From NCBI GenBank assembly GCA_033717875.1, contig JADDKJ010000009.1:27734-91733 (forward strand): 64,000 nucleotides of DNA, in the 5' to 3' direction. Position numbers and translations under genes: made by a program. This DNA is from SBBG01 sp033717875 (GTDB lineage Bacteria; Pseudomonadota; Gammaproteobacteria; Ga0077554; Ga007554). Position 1 is the stretch's first letter. The number at the start of each line of letters is the position of its first letter. The notes below the pieces were generated by a model, which was given only the letters and a program-made list of their open reading frames with translations, ran no database searches and was not told where the DNA came from. Below are positions 33,038 to 42,492 of the stretch, in pieces.

Positions 33038-34554
33038 GAAGGAACCGCCTTCATGGTGCCGCGCATATAGCACCGGTCTTCCGGCACATCGTCATGATCA
33101 CCGCGCAGGAAGGCCTCGCAGTCGGCGAGCATATCGGCGAGAGGAACCGACACGCCCTTGATGCCGGTGTGCTCGGCCACGACATGAAACGGCTGGGTCA
33201 GATAGCGTTGCAGCTTGCGCGCGCGCAGCACGATGCGGCGGTCTTTTTCCGAGAGTTCCTCGATACCGAGCATGGCGATGATGTCCTCCAGTTCGCGATA
33301 GCGGGAAAGGTGCTCGCGCACCCCCTCTGCAACGCTGTAGTGCCGGTCTCCGAGAAAATGGCGGTCCATCATCTTGCTGCTTGACTGCAAGGGATCGACG
33401 GCAGGATAGATGCCCTTTCCGGCCTCGGCACGGGAAAGGATCACCGTTGTATCAAGATGGCTCAGAATCGCACTGACCGCCGGATCGGTCATGTCGTCCG
33501 CGGGAACATAGACCGCCTGCACAGAGGTGATGTCGCCTTTGGCGGTAGAGATGATACGATCCTGCAATTCGGCCACCTCCGTCATCAAGGTGGGCTGATA
33601 ACCCACTGTCGCCGGCATGCGCCCGAGCAATCCGGAAATCTCGCTTCCGGCCTGCACGAAACGGAACACGTTGTCCATCAGGAACAAAACCTCCTTGTGC
33701 AAGGTGTCGCGCAAATATTCGGCATAGGTCAGCGCGGTTAGCCCGACACGGAAGCGCACTCCGGGCGACTCGTCCATCTGGCCGAACACCATCACGGTTT
33801 GCGGCATGACACCAGCCTCCTGCATCTCGCGCCACAATTCATGGCCTTCGCGGATGCGCTCGCCCACGCCGGCGAATACCGAGACTCCCTGATGCAGCGC
33901 GACAATGGCATGCATGAATTCCATGATGAGCACCGTCTTGCCGACGCCGGCGCCGCCGAATAATCCGGTCTTTCCTCCCTTGACGAAGGGACAGAGCAGA
34001 TCGATCACCTTGATACCAGTTTCCAGTATCCCGCTTGCTTCCACCGTGTCATGAAGTGCGGCGGGTTTGGCAAGAATGGTTCTGAACTCCTGCGCCGCCA
34101 GCGGCATGCCGCCGTCGAGCGGTTGGCCGAAGACATCCAGCAACCGGCCCAGGCATTCCGGCGATACCGGCACATGCAACGGCGTCCCGCTGTCGAATAC
34201 CGCCATCCCCCGCTGCAAGCCGCCTGTTCTGCGTAATGCGACGGCCCGCACGCGCCGCTCATCGAGATGTTGATACACCTCGAAGATATGCACCTCATGG
34301 GCGTTGGCGGCAAACAGCGCCTGGTGCAACGGCGGCAGGTGATCACAGGCGATATCCACTACCGGACCCTGAATCGCCACAATGGCCCCGATCCGCATCC
34401 CGTCTTGCCTGAGCCGGGCAAATACCGCAAGCTTCGCCTCGAACTGGCGCAGACAACCGGTGGAACAAAAATAATAGCGTGTCCCCTCGTAACTCGTGGA
34501 ACCGGCTGCCGTCTGCTCATCGACGCTCATGCCGCATGCTGGATCGATAGCCAT
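33034..34554 (-). CDS. atpD: N-type ATPase beta subunit with N-terminal YHS domain fusion
   Basis: The open frame encodes 506 residues. Residues 1-47 are a YHS metal-binding domain (DPACGMSV at 4-11, YYFCSTGC at 27-34). From about residue 53 the sequence is a complete N-ATPase beta subunit: MRIGAIVAIQGPVVDIACDH, Walker A GGAGVGKT (200-207), the catalytic GERIREGHELWREM, FLMDNVFRFVQAGSEISGLL and the C-terminal domain. The conventional start would be the ATG at 34398 (residue 53), which has only weak Shine-Dalgarno character (GACGGG). Alternatives are two proteins from one frame or a real fusion. The YHS start has its own ribosome site (AAGGAG). Confidence 0.88.
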   Translation of the reverse strand: MAIDPACGMSVDEQTAAGSTSYEGTRYYFCSTGCLRQFEAKLAVFARLRQDGMRIGAIVAIQGPVVDIACDHLPPLHQALFAANAHEVHIFEVYQHLDERRVRAVALRRTGGLQRGMAVFDSGTPLHVPVSPECLGRLLDVFGQPLDGGMPLAAQEFRTILAKPAALHDTVEASGILETGIKVIDLLCPFVKGGKTGLFGGAGVGKTVLIMEFMHAIVALHQGVSVFAGVGERIREGHELWREMQEAGVMPQTVMVFGQMDESPGVRFRVGLTALTYAEYLRDTLHKEVLFLMDNVFRFVQAGSEISGLLGRMPATVGYQPTLMTEVAELQDRIISTAKGDITSVQAVYVPADDMTDPAVSAILSHLDTTVILSRAEAGKGIYPAVDPLQSSSKMMDRHFLGDRHYSVAEGVREHLSRYRELEDIIAMLGIEELSEKDRRIVLRARKLQRYLTQPFHVVAEHTGIKGVSVPLADMLADCEAFLRGDHDDVPEDRCYMRGTMKAVPS

Positions 34555-34581
34555 GTGATTCTCCTTGCGACAGATCCCTGG

Positions 34582-34803
34582 TTACTTCGACTGTAACACC
34601 ATGTATTCGACCGCTGCCTTGATATCGGCGTCGGACAGCGAGCTGTTGCCCGCCTTGGGCGGCATCGCTCCCTTGCCCTTGATCACCGCCGCGACGAGTG
34701 CGTCGGTGCCGGTCGCGATGCGCGGTGCCCATGCGGCCTTGTCGCCGAGTTTCGGCGGTATGGTGGTGTGGCAGACGGCGCACGCCTTGGCGTAGATCTC
34801 TTA
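34582..34803 (-). pseudogene. 5'-truncated class I cytochrome c
   Basis: From EIYAKACAVCHTTIPPKLGD to the stop at 34582 the frame is a monoheme cytochrome c with the CAVCH motif and the Met ligand region KGKGAMPPKAG. The signal peptide is missing: identity with the intact copy at 50297-50593 stops at about 34803, where AGAT CTCTT is followed by unrelated sequence. Without export it would not be matured. It lies just upstream of atpD, as the intact copy lies upstream of a truncated YHS domain at 50120-50269. Confidence 0.85.
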
Positions 34804-34834
34804 TAGGGTAAAACCATGCGTCATGGGCATTGCG

Positions 34835-35062
34835 CTATGTTTTGTTAGCATTGTTCTGATGCTCCCATTTATCAATACAGTCCAGACCGCAAAAATAACG
34901 CACATAATCCTCTGCCTCCTCGGTATGGGCGAGAGATTTAGGGATTTCTTTCAGACAGACTTCACAGGAAACCGTGGCATATTGAGGTTGTTCCCGCAGG
35001 ATCTGTTCTTGCAACATTCTTTCTTTTTGTTCGGGCGTTGAGCCATTCTTAGAATCAGACAT
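34835..35062 (-). CDS. DUF3330-like small zinc-finger-type protein
   Basis: The 75-residue protein has a charged helical N-terminal part (STPEQKERMLQEQILREQPQ) and a compact cysteine region, VSCEVCLKEIPKSLAHTEEA and FCGLDCIDKWEHQ: four cysteines as CxxC and CxxxC, fitting a small metal-binding knuckle. This is the DUF3330 pattern, often in mobile or metal-resistance regions; function unknown. AGGAG lies eight bases before the ATG at 35062. It follows nuoN and precedes the truncated cytochrome. Confidence 0.7.
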   Translation of the reverse strand: MSDSKNGSTPEQKERMLQEQILREQPQYATVSCEVCLKEIPKSLAHTEEAEDYVRYFCGLDCIDKWEHQNNANKT

Positions 35063-35118
35063 CGCTAAGTCTCCTTGATTTCGCTGTTTTATAATAAAAT
35101 GTAGTTTTGATTGATATT

Positions 35119-36540
35119 TCAAGGCGCTTTATAATAGGCCTCCAGTAGCCATTGCGGGAAAATGCCGAGTCCGATAACAAGAACGCTGGCTATGATCGCC
35201 ACGGCGATGGATCCCTTTGATGGCGGAGTTATATCCCGGTTGGTTTCCTGCTGCCCGTAAAATACCATGATTATCCGCAAGTAATAAAAAAAAGCGAGTG
35301 CCGTGTTGATCACCGCTATAATCGCCAGCATGATGTTACCGGCCGCCACGGCTGCGCCAAAGGCGAGTAGCTTGGCCATAAACCCTGCGGTCGGTGGGAG
35401 GCCGGCGAGAGCCAACAGGCACACCCCCATGGCGAGACCCAGCGCCGGGTAACGTCGCCCTAGACCGCGATATTCCTCTATGTCTCCGCGATCGTGATCG
35501 GGATGGGTCAGTGCGGCGACTACACTGAATGCACCCAAGTTCATGACCACATAGGCACCCGCATAATAAATGGCTGCATCGCGGCCTAGGGAATTACCGG
35601 CTGCCAGCGCCACCAGGATATAGCCGAGATGGGCGATGGAGGAATAGGCGAGTAACCTTTTCAGATTCTGCTGGCGCAACGCCAGCAGGTTGCCTGCCAC
35701 CATGCTGATGAGCGCAAGACCCCACAATAACGGCAGCAGGGCCTCCCATATTTGTGGCAGCTGCAAGCACAACAGCCGAATCAGGAACACCAATACTGCG
35801 GCCTTGGCGATACTGGCGAACAGGGCCGTGACCGGTGTGGGGGCGGCCTGGTAGATGTCGGGCGCCCACATGTGAAACGGCACCAGGGCCAACTTGAAGC
35901 CTATCCCGACCAGCATCAAGGTCATGGCGACCGGCAGCAAGCTTCCCCCCGTGGTAATCGTGCCAAGCGCCACGAGGTCCAGGGTGCCCGTACTGGCGTA
36001 GGCCAGCGCAATACCATAGAGAAAAAATGCGGCGGCAAAGCCGGCGAGCACGGCATATTTCACCCCACCCTCGACCGCGCCCTCCCGTGCCGGTCGCCAG
36101 GCGATGAGGGCATAGAGCGGCACGGCCAGGATTTCCAGGCCGATAAAGGCGCTGGCCAGGTGGCGTGAGGAGACGAGCAGGGTCATCCCTAATGTCGCAA
36201 AGAGGAGCAGGCACAAATATTCCTCCCTGATATCTTCCTTCCTGGCCTCGTTTCGGGTGGGCGCATAGCCGTAGGAGAGCAAGACGATAGCCGCGGCACC
36301 GAGTGTGCACAACACGGTAAACAGGCGGCTTATGCCGTCGATCACCAGCATGCTGCCCACTTCGCGAGGCAGCTCCCAGAATAAGGCAGCGGCGGCAGCC
36401 AGCAGCAGGAATGCCAGCGTGACGGCTGTTAGCATCCGGGTCGAAACACGCTGCGGCCAGACACCCAGCATGAGTACCGTCAGACCACCTGAAGTGAGCA
36501 GGATGAAAGGGGCCAGGGTAACCAGGTCAGCGAGGTGCAT
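35119..36540 (-). CDS. nuoN: NADH-quinone oxidoreductase subunit N
   Basis: The 473-residue membrane subunit is one of the three antiporter-like proton pumps of complex I. Hydrophobic helices run throughout; YALIAWRPAREGAVEGGVKY and KLALVPFHMWAPDIYQAAPT contain the conserved Lys/His channel region, and LKRLLAYSSIAHLGYILVAL is the second. It is the last gene of the nuo operon and overlaps nuoM by fourteen bases. Confidence 0.92.
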   Translation of the reverse strand: MHLADLVTLAPFILLTSGGLTVLMLGVWPQRVSTRMLTAVTLAFLLLAAAAALFWELPREVGSMLVIDGISRLFTVLCTLGAAAIVLLSYGYAPTRNEARKEDIREEYLCLLLFATLGMTLLVSSRHLASAFIGLEILAVPLYALIAWRPAREGAVEGGVKYAVLAGFAAAFFLYGIALAYASTGTLDLVALGTITTGGSLLPVAMTLMLVGIGFKLALVPFHMWAPDIYQAAPTPVTALFASIAKAAVLVFLIRLLCLQLPQIWEALLPLLWGLALISMVAGNLLALRQQNLKRLLAYSSIAHLGYILVALAAGNSLGRDAAIYYAGAYVVMNLGAFSVVAALTHPDHDRGDIEEYRGLGRRYPALGLAMGVCLLALAGLPPTAGFMAKLLAFGAAVAAGNIMLAIIAVINTALAFFYYLRIIMVFYGQQETNRDITPPSKGSIAVAIIASVLVIGLGIFPQWLLEAYYKAP

Positions 36541-38026
36541 CCGCCGCTCCGGTCGTCACAGCCACGCCTGACTCAATGATGGTGGTCAGCGGGGTTTGCA
36601 GAATGTCCAGGAAAGGGGCCGGATACAGGCCCAGCCACAACACGGCGATTGCCAGCAACCCCAGCACCAGCGCCTCGCGGCGGTCAAGATCGGTCCATGT
36701 CTGTTCGCTGCGCATCTCTCCCAGCATGACGCGCTGGTACATCCACAGCAGGTAAATCACCCCGGCAATGATGCCCAGGGCACCTGCCACGGCCAGACCC
36801 GCTGAGACCTGGAATACGCCGGCAAGGACCAGGAACTCGCCGGTAAAGTTGGCCAACCCCGGCATGCCCATCGCGGATAGGGTGAAAAGCAGCAGCAGGG
36901 CGCCCAGGCGCGGCAGCGGCGATAACAGACCACCAAAGTTAGCCATCAAGCGGGTGCCGGAGCGTTCTTCCAGCATACCGACCAAGGCAAACATCGCCCC
37001 GGTCGTCACTCCATGGGCCAGCATCAGGATCACGGCGCCGCTCAAGCCTTGCTGATTCCAGGCATAGATGCCGAACACCACGAAGCCGAGGTGGCTGATA
37101 GAAGAAAAGGCGATAAGACGCTTCATATCCTCCTGCACCAGAGCCAACATGGCGCCGTACAGGATACCGATCACCCCCAACGTCATGCCCACCGGGGCAA
37201 ACACGGCAGAAGCATCAGGAAATAGCGGCAGGCAGAACCGCATCAACCCGTAGGCGCCGGTTTTCAGTAACAAGCCGGCGAGGAGGATGCTGCCTGCCGT
37301 CGGAGCCTCGGTGTGGGCGTCGGGCAGCCAGCTATGCACGGGAAACAGCGGGATCTTGACGGCGAAGGCCATGAAAAACCCCAGCATCAGCCACATCCCG
37401 CTGGTACCGGGCAGGCTGGTGTGGATCAGTTCGAAGTAGTCGAAAGTGTAAATCCCGGTCTGCTTGCCATGGGTAAAGTACAGCCCCAGGATTGCCACCA
37501 GCATCAACAGTGAGCCGGTCACAGTGAAGAGGAAAAACTTGTAGGCGGCGTAGAGGCGGCGTTGGTGCCCCCACACCCCAATGAGGAAATACATCGGAAC
37601 CAGCATCAATTCCCAGAACACATAGAACAACACCAGGTCCAGCGCCAGGAACACCCCCATGATGCCCGCCTGGGTGGCGAGCAGCAGGGAGGCGAAGGCG
37701 GGCCAGTTGCGCTGCACAGCATTCCAGGAGACCAGCACCGCCACCGGCCCAAGCAGCGCGGTCAACAACGCCAGCAGCAGGCTGATGCCGTCCATGCCCA
37801 GCAAAAATTGGATACCGAGGGCAGGTATCCAGGGTGCGCGCAGCATATACAAGTAACCGTTCGCGCCGGGGTCTGCGCCCCACCACAGGCCCAGGACGAT
37901 CAGCAGTTCGGCGCCGGTGAAGGCCAGCGCGGCCCAACGCGAATAGGCTGTCCTGCCCCGCGCCGTCAGCCCGATCAAGAGCCCCCCCAGCAGAGGCATG
38001 AATATCAGTACGCTCAACCAGTACAT
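36527..38026 (-). CDS. nuoM: NADH-quinone oxidoreductase subunit M
   Basis: The 499-residue antiporter-like subunit starts MYWLSVLIFMPLLGGLLIGL; GAGGG lies eight bases upstream of this ATG at 38026, so I reject the longer frame to 38092. Motifs: VLFYVFWELMLVPMYFLIGV with the conserved Glu, KIPLFPVHSWLPDAHTEAPT with the Lys, and EDMKRLIAFSSISHLGFVVF. It lies about ten bases after the nuoL stop. Confidence 0.92.
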   Translation of the reverse strand: MYWLSVLIFMPLLGGLLIGLTARGRTAYSRWAALAFTGAELLIVLGLWWGADPGANGYLYMLRAPWIPALGIQFLLGMDGISLLLALLTALLGPVAVLVSWNAVQRNWPAFASLLLATQAGIMGVFLALDLVLFYVFWELMLVPMYFLIGVWGHQRRLYAAYKFFLFTVTGSLLMLVAILGLYFTHGKQTGIYTFDYFELIHTSLPGTSGMWLMLGFFMAFAVKIPLFPVHSWLPDAHTEAPTAGSILLAGLLLKTGAYGLMRFCLPLFPDASAVFAPVGMTLGVIGILYGAMLALVQEDMKRLIAFSSISHLGFVVFGIYAWNQQGLSGAVILMLAHGVTTGAMFALVGMLEERSGTRLMANFGGLLSPLPRLGALLLLFTLSAMGMPGLANFTGEFLVLAGVFQVSAGLAVAGALGIIAGVIYLLWMYQRVMLGEMRSEQTWTDLDRREALVLGLLAIAVLWLGLYPAPFLDILQTPLTTIIESGVAVTTGAADAPR

Positions 38027-38036
38027 CGCATGACCC

Positions 38037-39968
38037 TCACCATAACCAATAACCCAATAGGACCAAGGATCCTGTGCTGACCACCAGGGCATAGCGGCTC
38101 AGCAAGCCGTTTTGGGTGACACTTAGTCGCATATGTCCGAAGCGCAGCCCAGCCACCAAACCGGTGATACCGCGTTCCAGGATGCCGAGGTCCACCCAGC
38201 GGCGGCAGCCCTGGGCCAGCGCCCAGAATCCGCAGGCCAGCCCCGCTAACCCACCCTCGATGATCAGCGCCTCAACGACACGCCCCAAGCCTCGTGCCAG
38301 GACTTGGTAGGGCCGCACCAGGGCCACGCGATAGAGGGCATCGAAGCCCCAGCCGCTACGCAGGAACGTTGTCAGCGGTAATAGGTAGCCTGCCCGTTCC
38401 CGGCGAACGAGAACAAAAGCCAGTGCGATACCCGCCAAAGGCAGCAGACTGCCGATGATCTGGAGACCATGGACAACGGCCGCCGGGGGCATGGCCGCCA
38501 GGCCCAGTTCGTCTTTGAGCCATGCGCTCCAGAGGTGGGGGCCGGGCCAGCCTTCCGGTAACTCAATGAAACCGACAACGAGACTAAGCACGGCCAGTAT
38601 CAGCAACGGAAACACCATGGAACGGGGCAGTGATGCGGCCGATGTCCTGGGTCCTGTCCCATGGAACACCAGTAGATAGGTGCGGAAGATATAGCCACCG
38701 GTCAGCAGGGCGCCGAAGGCGGCGAACGCCCACAACACCGGTCCCGCCGCCCAGGCGGCGGTGAGGATGGCGTCTTTGCTGTAGAAGCCGGCGGTGACGA
38801 CCGGCAGCGCGGCCAACGACGCGGCACCGATGAGAAAGGTCCAACGGGCCAAGGTCGGATGGCCTCCGAGCTTGCCCAAGCGATGGATGTCATGCTCATC
38901 CCCGCTGGCGCGGATCACCGCCCCTGCAGACAAAAACAGCAAGGCCTTGAAGAAGGCATGGGTGGTGAGGTGGAACAGCGCGAGGGCGTAGGCCCCGCAG
39001 CCCAGCGCCAGGAACATATAGCCGATCTGGCTGATGGTGGAGTAAGCCAGCACCCGTTTGAAGTCGGATTGCGCCAGGGCGGCGCTGGCCCCGTAGACGA
39101 TGGTCAGCGCGCCGATGGCCGCCACCAGCCACTGTACCTGAGGCGCGAATTCGAACAGGGGATGGGTGCGGGCGATCAAATAGACCCCGGCCGTGACCAT
39201 GGTGGCGGCGTGGATCAGGGCAGAGACCGGACTGGGTCCGGCCATGGCATCCGGCAACCACACCTGCAACGGCAACTGCGCCGACTTGCCCACCGCCCCG
39301 CCCAGAATCAGCAGTGCGGTCAGCGTGGCCAGCGTCGAGCCGTGCTCCCACTGAGCGGTGGCGGCGGTGAACAAGACGGACAATGAAAGTTCATGGAACT
39401 GGCTGAACAGCAGGAATATGCCGATCGCCAGCGCCGTATCGCCGACCCGGGTGACCGTAAAGGCCTTGCGCCCGGCGGCGGCCCGCACCGGATCCCGGTA
39501 CCAGAAACCGATCAGCGCAAAGGAGCACAGCCCGACCAGTTCCCAGCCCAGATATAAAAGTACCAGATTGTCGGCCAGCACCAGTATCAGCATGCCGGCC
39601 AGAAACAGGTTAAGAAAAAAATAATATCGGCGCTGATCGGTCTCTTCGGCCATGAAGTCCACCGAGTAGAGGTGGACCAACAGCCCCACGCCGCTGACCA
39701 CGCTCACCATCACCAGGGCAAGGCGATCAAGGGTAAAGCCGATCGTCGGTCGCCAGTCGCCCACCGCCACCCAGGTGTAGAGGGTTTGCTGCAATGGTTG
39801 GTAGGCGGCCCCGTTCAGCCACGCCATAAGAACTGTCAGAAAGGCCCCGGCCGCGGCACAACTGGCCAGTATGGCGAGAAGTTCACGTCGTATCCAGCCA
39901 CCCAGCAACGCGATGATCAGCGCGCCCAGCAACGGTGCTCCAGGAATCAACCATAGCCACTGGCTCAT
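38037..39968 (-). CDS. nuoL: NADH-quinone oxidoreductase subunit L
   Basis: The 643-residue subunit is the distal antiporter-like pump with the long lateral helix. Motifs: LLYLGWELVGLCSFALIGFW with the essential Glu, KSAQLPLQVWLPDAMAGPSP with the channel Lys, and QSDFKRVLAYSTISQIGYMF. The C-terminal 150 residues contain the amphipathic lateral helix. It overlaps nuoK by four bases. Confidence 0.93.
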   Translation of the reverse strand: MSQWLWLIPGAPLLGALIIALLGGWIRRELLAILASCAAAGAFLTVLMAWLNGAAYQPLQQTLYTWVAVGDWRPTIGFTLDRLALVMVSVVSGVGLLVHLYSVDFMAEETDQRRYYFFLNLFLAGMLILVLADNLVLLYLGWELVGLCSFALIGFWYRDPVRAAAGRKAFTVTRVGDTALAIGIFLLFSQFHELSLSVLFTAATAQWEHGSTLATLTALLILGGAVGKSAQLPLQVWLPDAMAGPSPVSALIHAATMVTAGVYLIARTHPLFEFAPQVQWLVAAIGALTIVYGASAALAQSDFKRVLAYSTISQIGYMFLALGCGAYALALFHLTTHAFFKALLFLSAGAVIRASGDEHDIHRLGKLGGHPTLARWTFLIGAASLAALPVVTAGFYSKDAILTAAWAAGPVLWAFAAFGALLTGGYIFRTYLLVFHGTGPRTSAASLPRSMVFPLLILAVLSLVVGFIELPEGWPGPHLWSAWLKDELGLAAMPPAAVVHGLQIIGSLLPLAGIALAFVLVRRERAGYLLPLTTFLRSGWGFDALYRVALVRPYQVLARGLGRVVEALIIEGGLAGLACGFWALAQGCRRWVDLGILERGITGLVAGLRFGHMRLSVTQNGLLSRYALVVSTGSLVLLGYWLW

Positions 39969-40303
39969 GATGCTCCCCCGCCGACATCATCCCTGAACTG
40001 GGCATCCCTGAGTCGGGCGAGATCTTCCACACGCACCGCCCTGAAGTGTTGAAAGGCCAGCCACACCAGGATCAGCGCCACCACCAGTTCAGCGGCGGTC
40101 ACCGCCATCAGCAAGATGGTCAGTACCTGGCCATCGGCATTGCCCCAGTGCTGGCCCGCCGCCACCGCCGTCAAGGCGACACCGTTGAACATGACCTCCA
40201 GCCCCATCAACACGAACAGCAGCTCACGCCGCAATAACACCACTGCGAGTCCCAGCGTGAACAGCAGGGCGGCGATGACCAGGCTATGGGTGAGCGGGAT
40301 CAC
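39965..40303 (-). CDS. nuoK: NADH-quinone oxidoreductase subunit K
   Basis: The 112-residue protein has three helices: HSLVIAALLFTLGLAVVLLR, LLFVLMGLEVMFNGVALTAV with the conserved Glu of helix two, and TILLMAVTAAELVVALILVW with the second Glu. The C-terminal tail RVEDLARLRDAQFRDD is slightly long. Overlaps with nuoJ and nuoL are four bases each, showing tight coupling. Confidence 0.92.
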   Translation of the reverse strand: MIPLTHSLVIAALLFTLGLAVVLLRRELLFVLMGLEVMFNGVALTAVAAGQHWGNADGQVLTILLMAVTAAELVVALILVWLAFQHFRAVRVEDLARLRDAQFRDDVGGGAS

Positions 40304-40785
40304 GGCCGTCCCCTGCGGCTGAGATAGAGGGCGGCCACCAGCGCGGCCAGCAACAGCACGGCGGCGGCCTCAACCACCACCAGGTAGGGGCCGAACAAGG
40401 CAGCCCCCACCGCCTTGGGTCCGATGACCATCGCACTGCCTGCACTTTCCAATGGCGATCTGCTGAGCAACACAAAAATCTCCAGCCAGAGCAGCAGCGC
40501 CAATAATGCCGGACCTTGCCAACCGGCGGGCAGCGGCCGGCCCCGTTCGGGGCGCAGGTTCATCACCATCATCAGGAACAGGAACAACACCATGATCGCC
40601 CCGGCGTAAAGCATGACCTGCAGCGCCGCCACCAGCGGTGCGCCGAGCAGGAAGAACAACAGCGCCAGCGCCAGCAGCGAGACAATAAGATAGAGGGCGG
40701 CGTGGACCGGATGACGCAGTACCAGCAGCGCAGCTGCCGCAATCACCGCAATGGCAGCGGTGAGATAAAAAATAATGTCATACAT
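40300..40785 (-). CDS. nuoJ: NADH-quinone oxidoreductase subunit J
   Basis: The 161-residue subunit has five hydrophobic helices (IFYLTAAIAVIAAAALLVLR, LYLIVSLLALALLFFLLGAP, LQVMLYAGAIMVLFLFLMMV). The MLYAGAIMVLFLF segment with its pi-bulge region is the family hallmark. There is a 106-base gap to nuoI, in which I see no gene. Confidence 0.9.
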   Translation of the reverse strand: MYDIIFYLTAAIAVIAAAALLVLRHPVHAALYLIVSLLALALLFFLLGAPLVAALQVMLYAGAIMVLFLFLMMVMNLRPERGRPLPAGWQGPALLALLLWLEIFVLLSRSPLESAGSAMVIGPKAVGAALFGPYLVVVEAAAVLLLAALVAALYLSRRGRP

Positions 40786-40891
40786 GGGCTGTCCGTGTTG
40801 TTGGTCTGGTGGTTATTCTCATTGTTGCCTACATCCTTGATCTTTGCATTGAAAACATTGCATCATCTCTACGGCAAACTGCTCCCGTCTG

Positions 40892-41443
40892 CTACGGCAG
40901 ATTGGTATCACGATCCACGGGCGGCGCATCGTTGTCACCCTCGCCGATAGCCTTGCCGGGTACCGCGACACCGGCATGGCGGTAAAAATTGTAGCCGGGG
41001 TGTTTGCCCTGGCCGTCGATCAGCAGTTGATCCTTGTTGTACACCAGGCTTTCGTGACGCTGCTCGCACATCTCGAAGTCCGGGGTAAGCTGGATCGCCA
41101 GCGTCGGGCAGGCCTCCTCACAAAAGCCACAGAAGATACAGCGGCTGAAATTAATGCGAAAAGTTTCCGGATAACGCCGTCCGTCGTCCCGTTGCCGGGC
41201 CTGCAGGCTGATGCAGTCCACCGGGCACACCGCCGAGCACAAGTAACAGGCCACGCAGCGTTCCTCGCCATCAGGATCCCGGGTGAGCACGATGCGTCCG
41301 CGCCAGCGCGCCGGCAGGGTTCGCTTGACCTCCGGGTAAGACACCGTTTCACGCCTTGCCCAGGCATGGCGCAGAGTCGCCCACAGCGAACACCACAGTC
41401 TGATGAGCATGGCTGGGGCTTTTTTATTCATGTGTTTTGCCAT
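40892..41443 (-). CDS. nuoI: NADH-quinone oxidoreductase subunit I (two 4Fe-4S clusters)
   Basis: The 183-residue peripheral-arm subunit has the two ferredoxin motifs CVACYLCSAVCPVDCISL and CIFCGFCEEACPTLAIQL, which carry clusters N6a and N6b. The N-terminal amphipathic stretch (LIRLWCSLWATLRHAWARRE) anchors it to the membrane. The ATG at 41443 is used; an in-frame ATG at 41431 is equally supported. A gap of 86 bases separates it from nuoH. Confidence 0.92.
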   Translation of the reverse strand: MAKHMNKKAPAMLIRLWCSLWATLRHAWARRETVSYPEVKRTLPARWRGRIVLTRDPDGEERCVACYLCSAVCPVDCISLQARQRDDGRRYPETFRINFSRCIFCGFCEEACPTLAIQLTPDFEMCEQRHESLVYNKDQLLIDGQGKHPGYNFYRHAGVAVPGKAIGEGDNDAPPVDRDTNLP

Positions 41444-41529
41444 CCACGACAGGTGTCAATCAGCTTCGCCTTTCTCGCCCATAAAATTTCCTTCGCACCC
41501 GCCTGCTGAAGAGAGGTATGCAACCTTGT

Positions 41530-42492
41530 TCAACCCTTCATCCAGAACAACCCCAGCACGGCGGTAATCAGCAGGTTAATCAACGCGGCCGGCAGCATCA
41601 CTTTCCAGCCGCAATCCATCAGTTGGTCGTAGCGCAGCCGTGGCAGACTGGTACGCAGCCAATAGAATAGAAATATCAGCGCCAGGGTCTTCACCGCAAA
41701 CCACACCACGCCGGGCAACCAGGGTCCGCGCCAGCCACCGAGAAACAGCACCGTCACCAGTGCTGCGATAAGCAGCACTCCCATATATTCGCCCAGATAA
41801 AAGAAGGCGAATCTGATGCCGCCGTATTCGGTGTTGTAACCGGAGGCCAACTCGTTTTCCGTCTCCGGGAGATCGAAGGGCAGGCGGTTAGTCTCGGCGA
41901 TCCCGCATACCAGAAAGATAATGAACCCCAGGGGCTGTATCAATATATAGGGCAGCCCCTGCGCGGCGACGATGTCCACCAGGCTGAAGGAGCCGCTCAA
42001 CATCACCACGCCCACCAAAGCGAGTCCCATCGGCAGTTCGTAACTGACCATTTGCGCGGCGGCGCGCAGGCCACCGAGCAGCGGATACTTGCTGTTAGAG
42101 GCCCAGCCGCCGAGCATGATGCCGTAGACCCGCAACGAGGAGAGGGCCAGCACATAGAGCAGCGCGATGTTGAGATCGGCCAGCCACCAGTTCTTGCTCA
42201 CCGGTACCACGGCAAAGCTGAGCAGCACCGTCAGCGGGACGATGACGGGGGCGATGGTATAGACGCTGCGATCTGCAAAGGGGGGCACGAAGGACTCTTT
42301 GGTCAACAGCTTGAGGGTGTCGGCAACGGGTTGCAGCAAGCCGAATGGACCGGCGCGGTTGGGGCCAAGCCGGTCTTGCAGCAGGGCGAGGAAACGGCGT
42401 TCACCATAGACCATGAGGGCCACGGTGAGCACCAGCCCCAGCAACACCAGCACCAGGACGGCAAGGGTAAGCAGCCATTGACTGAAGGTCAT
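41530..42492 (-). CDS. nuoH: NADH-quinone oxidoreductase subunit H
   Basis: The 320-residue membrane subunit forms the quinone-access channel. Motifs: VYGERRFLALLQDRLGPNRA and GPFGLLQPVADTLKLLTKES near the N-terminus, then FDLPETENELASGYNTEYGG and IRFAFFYLGEYMGVLLIAAL. All are standard. Its ATG overlaps the nuoG stop by four bases. Confidence 0.94.
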   Translation of the reverse strand: MTFSQWLLTLAVLVLVLLGLVLTVALMVYGERRFLALLQDRLGPNRAGPFGLLQPVADTLKLLTKESFVPPFADRSVYTIAPVIVPLTVLLSFAVVPVSKNWWLADLNIALLYVLALSSLRVYGIMLGGWASNSKYPLLGGLRAAAQMVSYELPMGLALVGVVMLSGSFSLVDIVAAQGLPYILIQPLGFIIFLVCGIAETNRLPFDLPETENELASGYNTEYGGIRFAFFYLGEYMGVLLIAALVTVLFLGGWRGPWLPGVVWFAVKTLALIFLFYWLRTSLPRLRYDQLMDCGWKVMLPAALINLLITAVLGLFWMKG

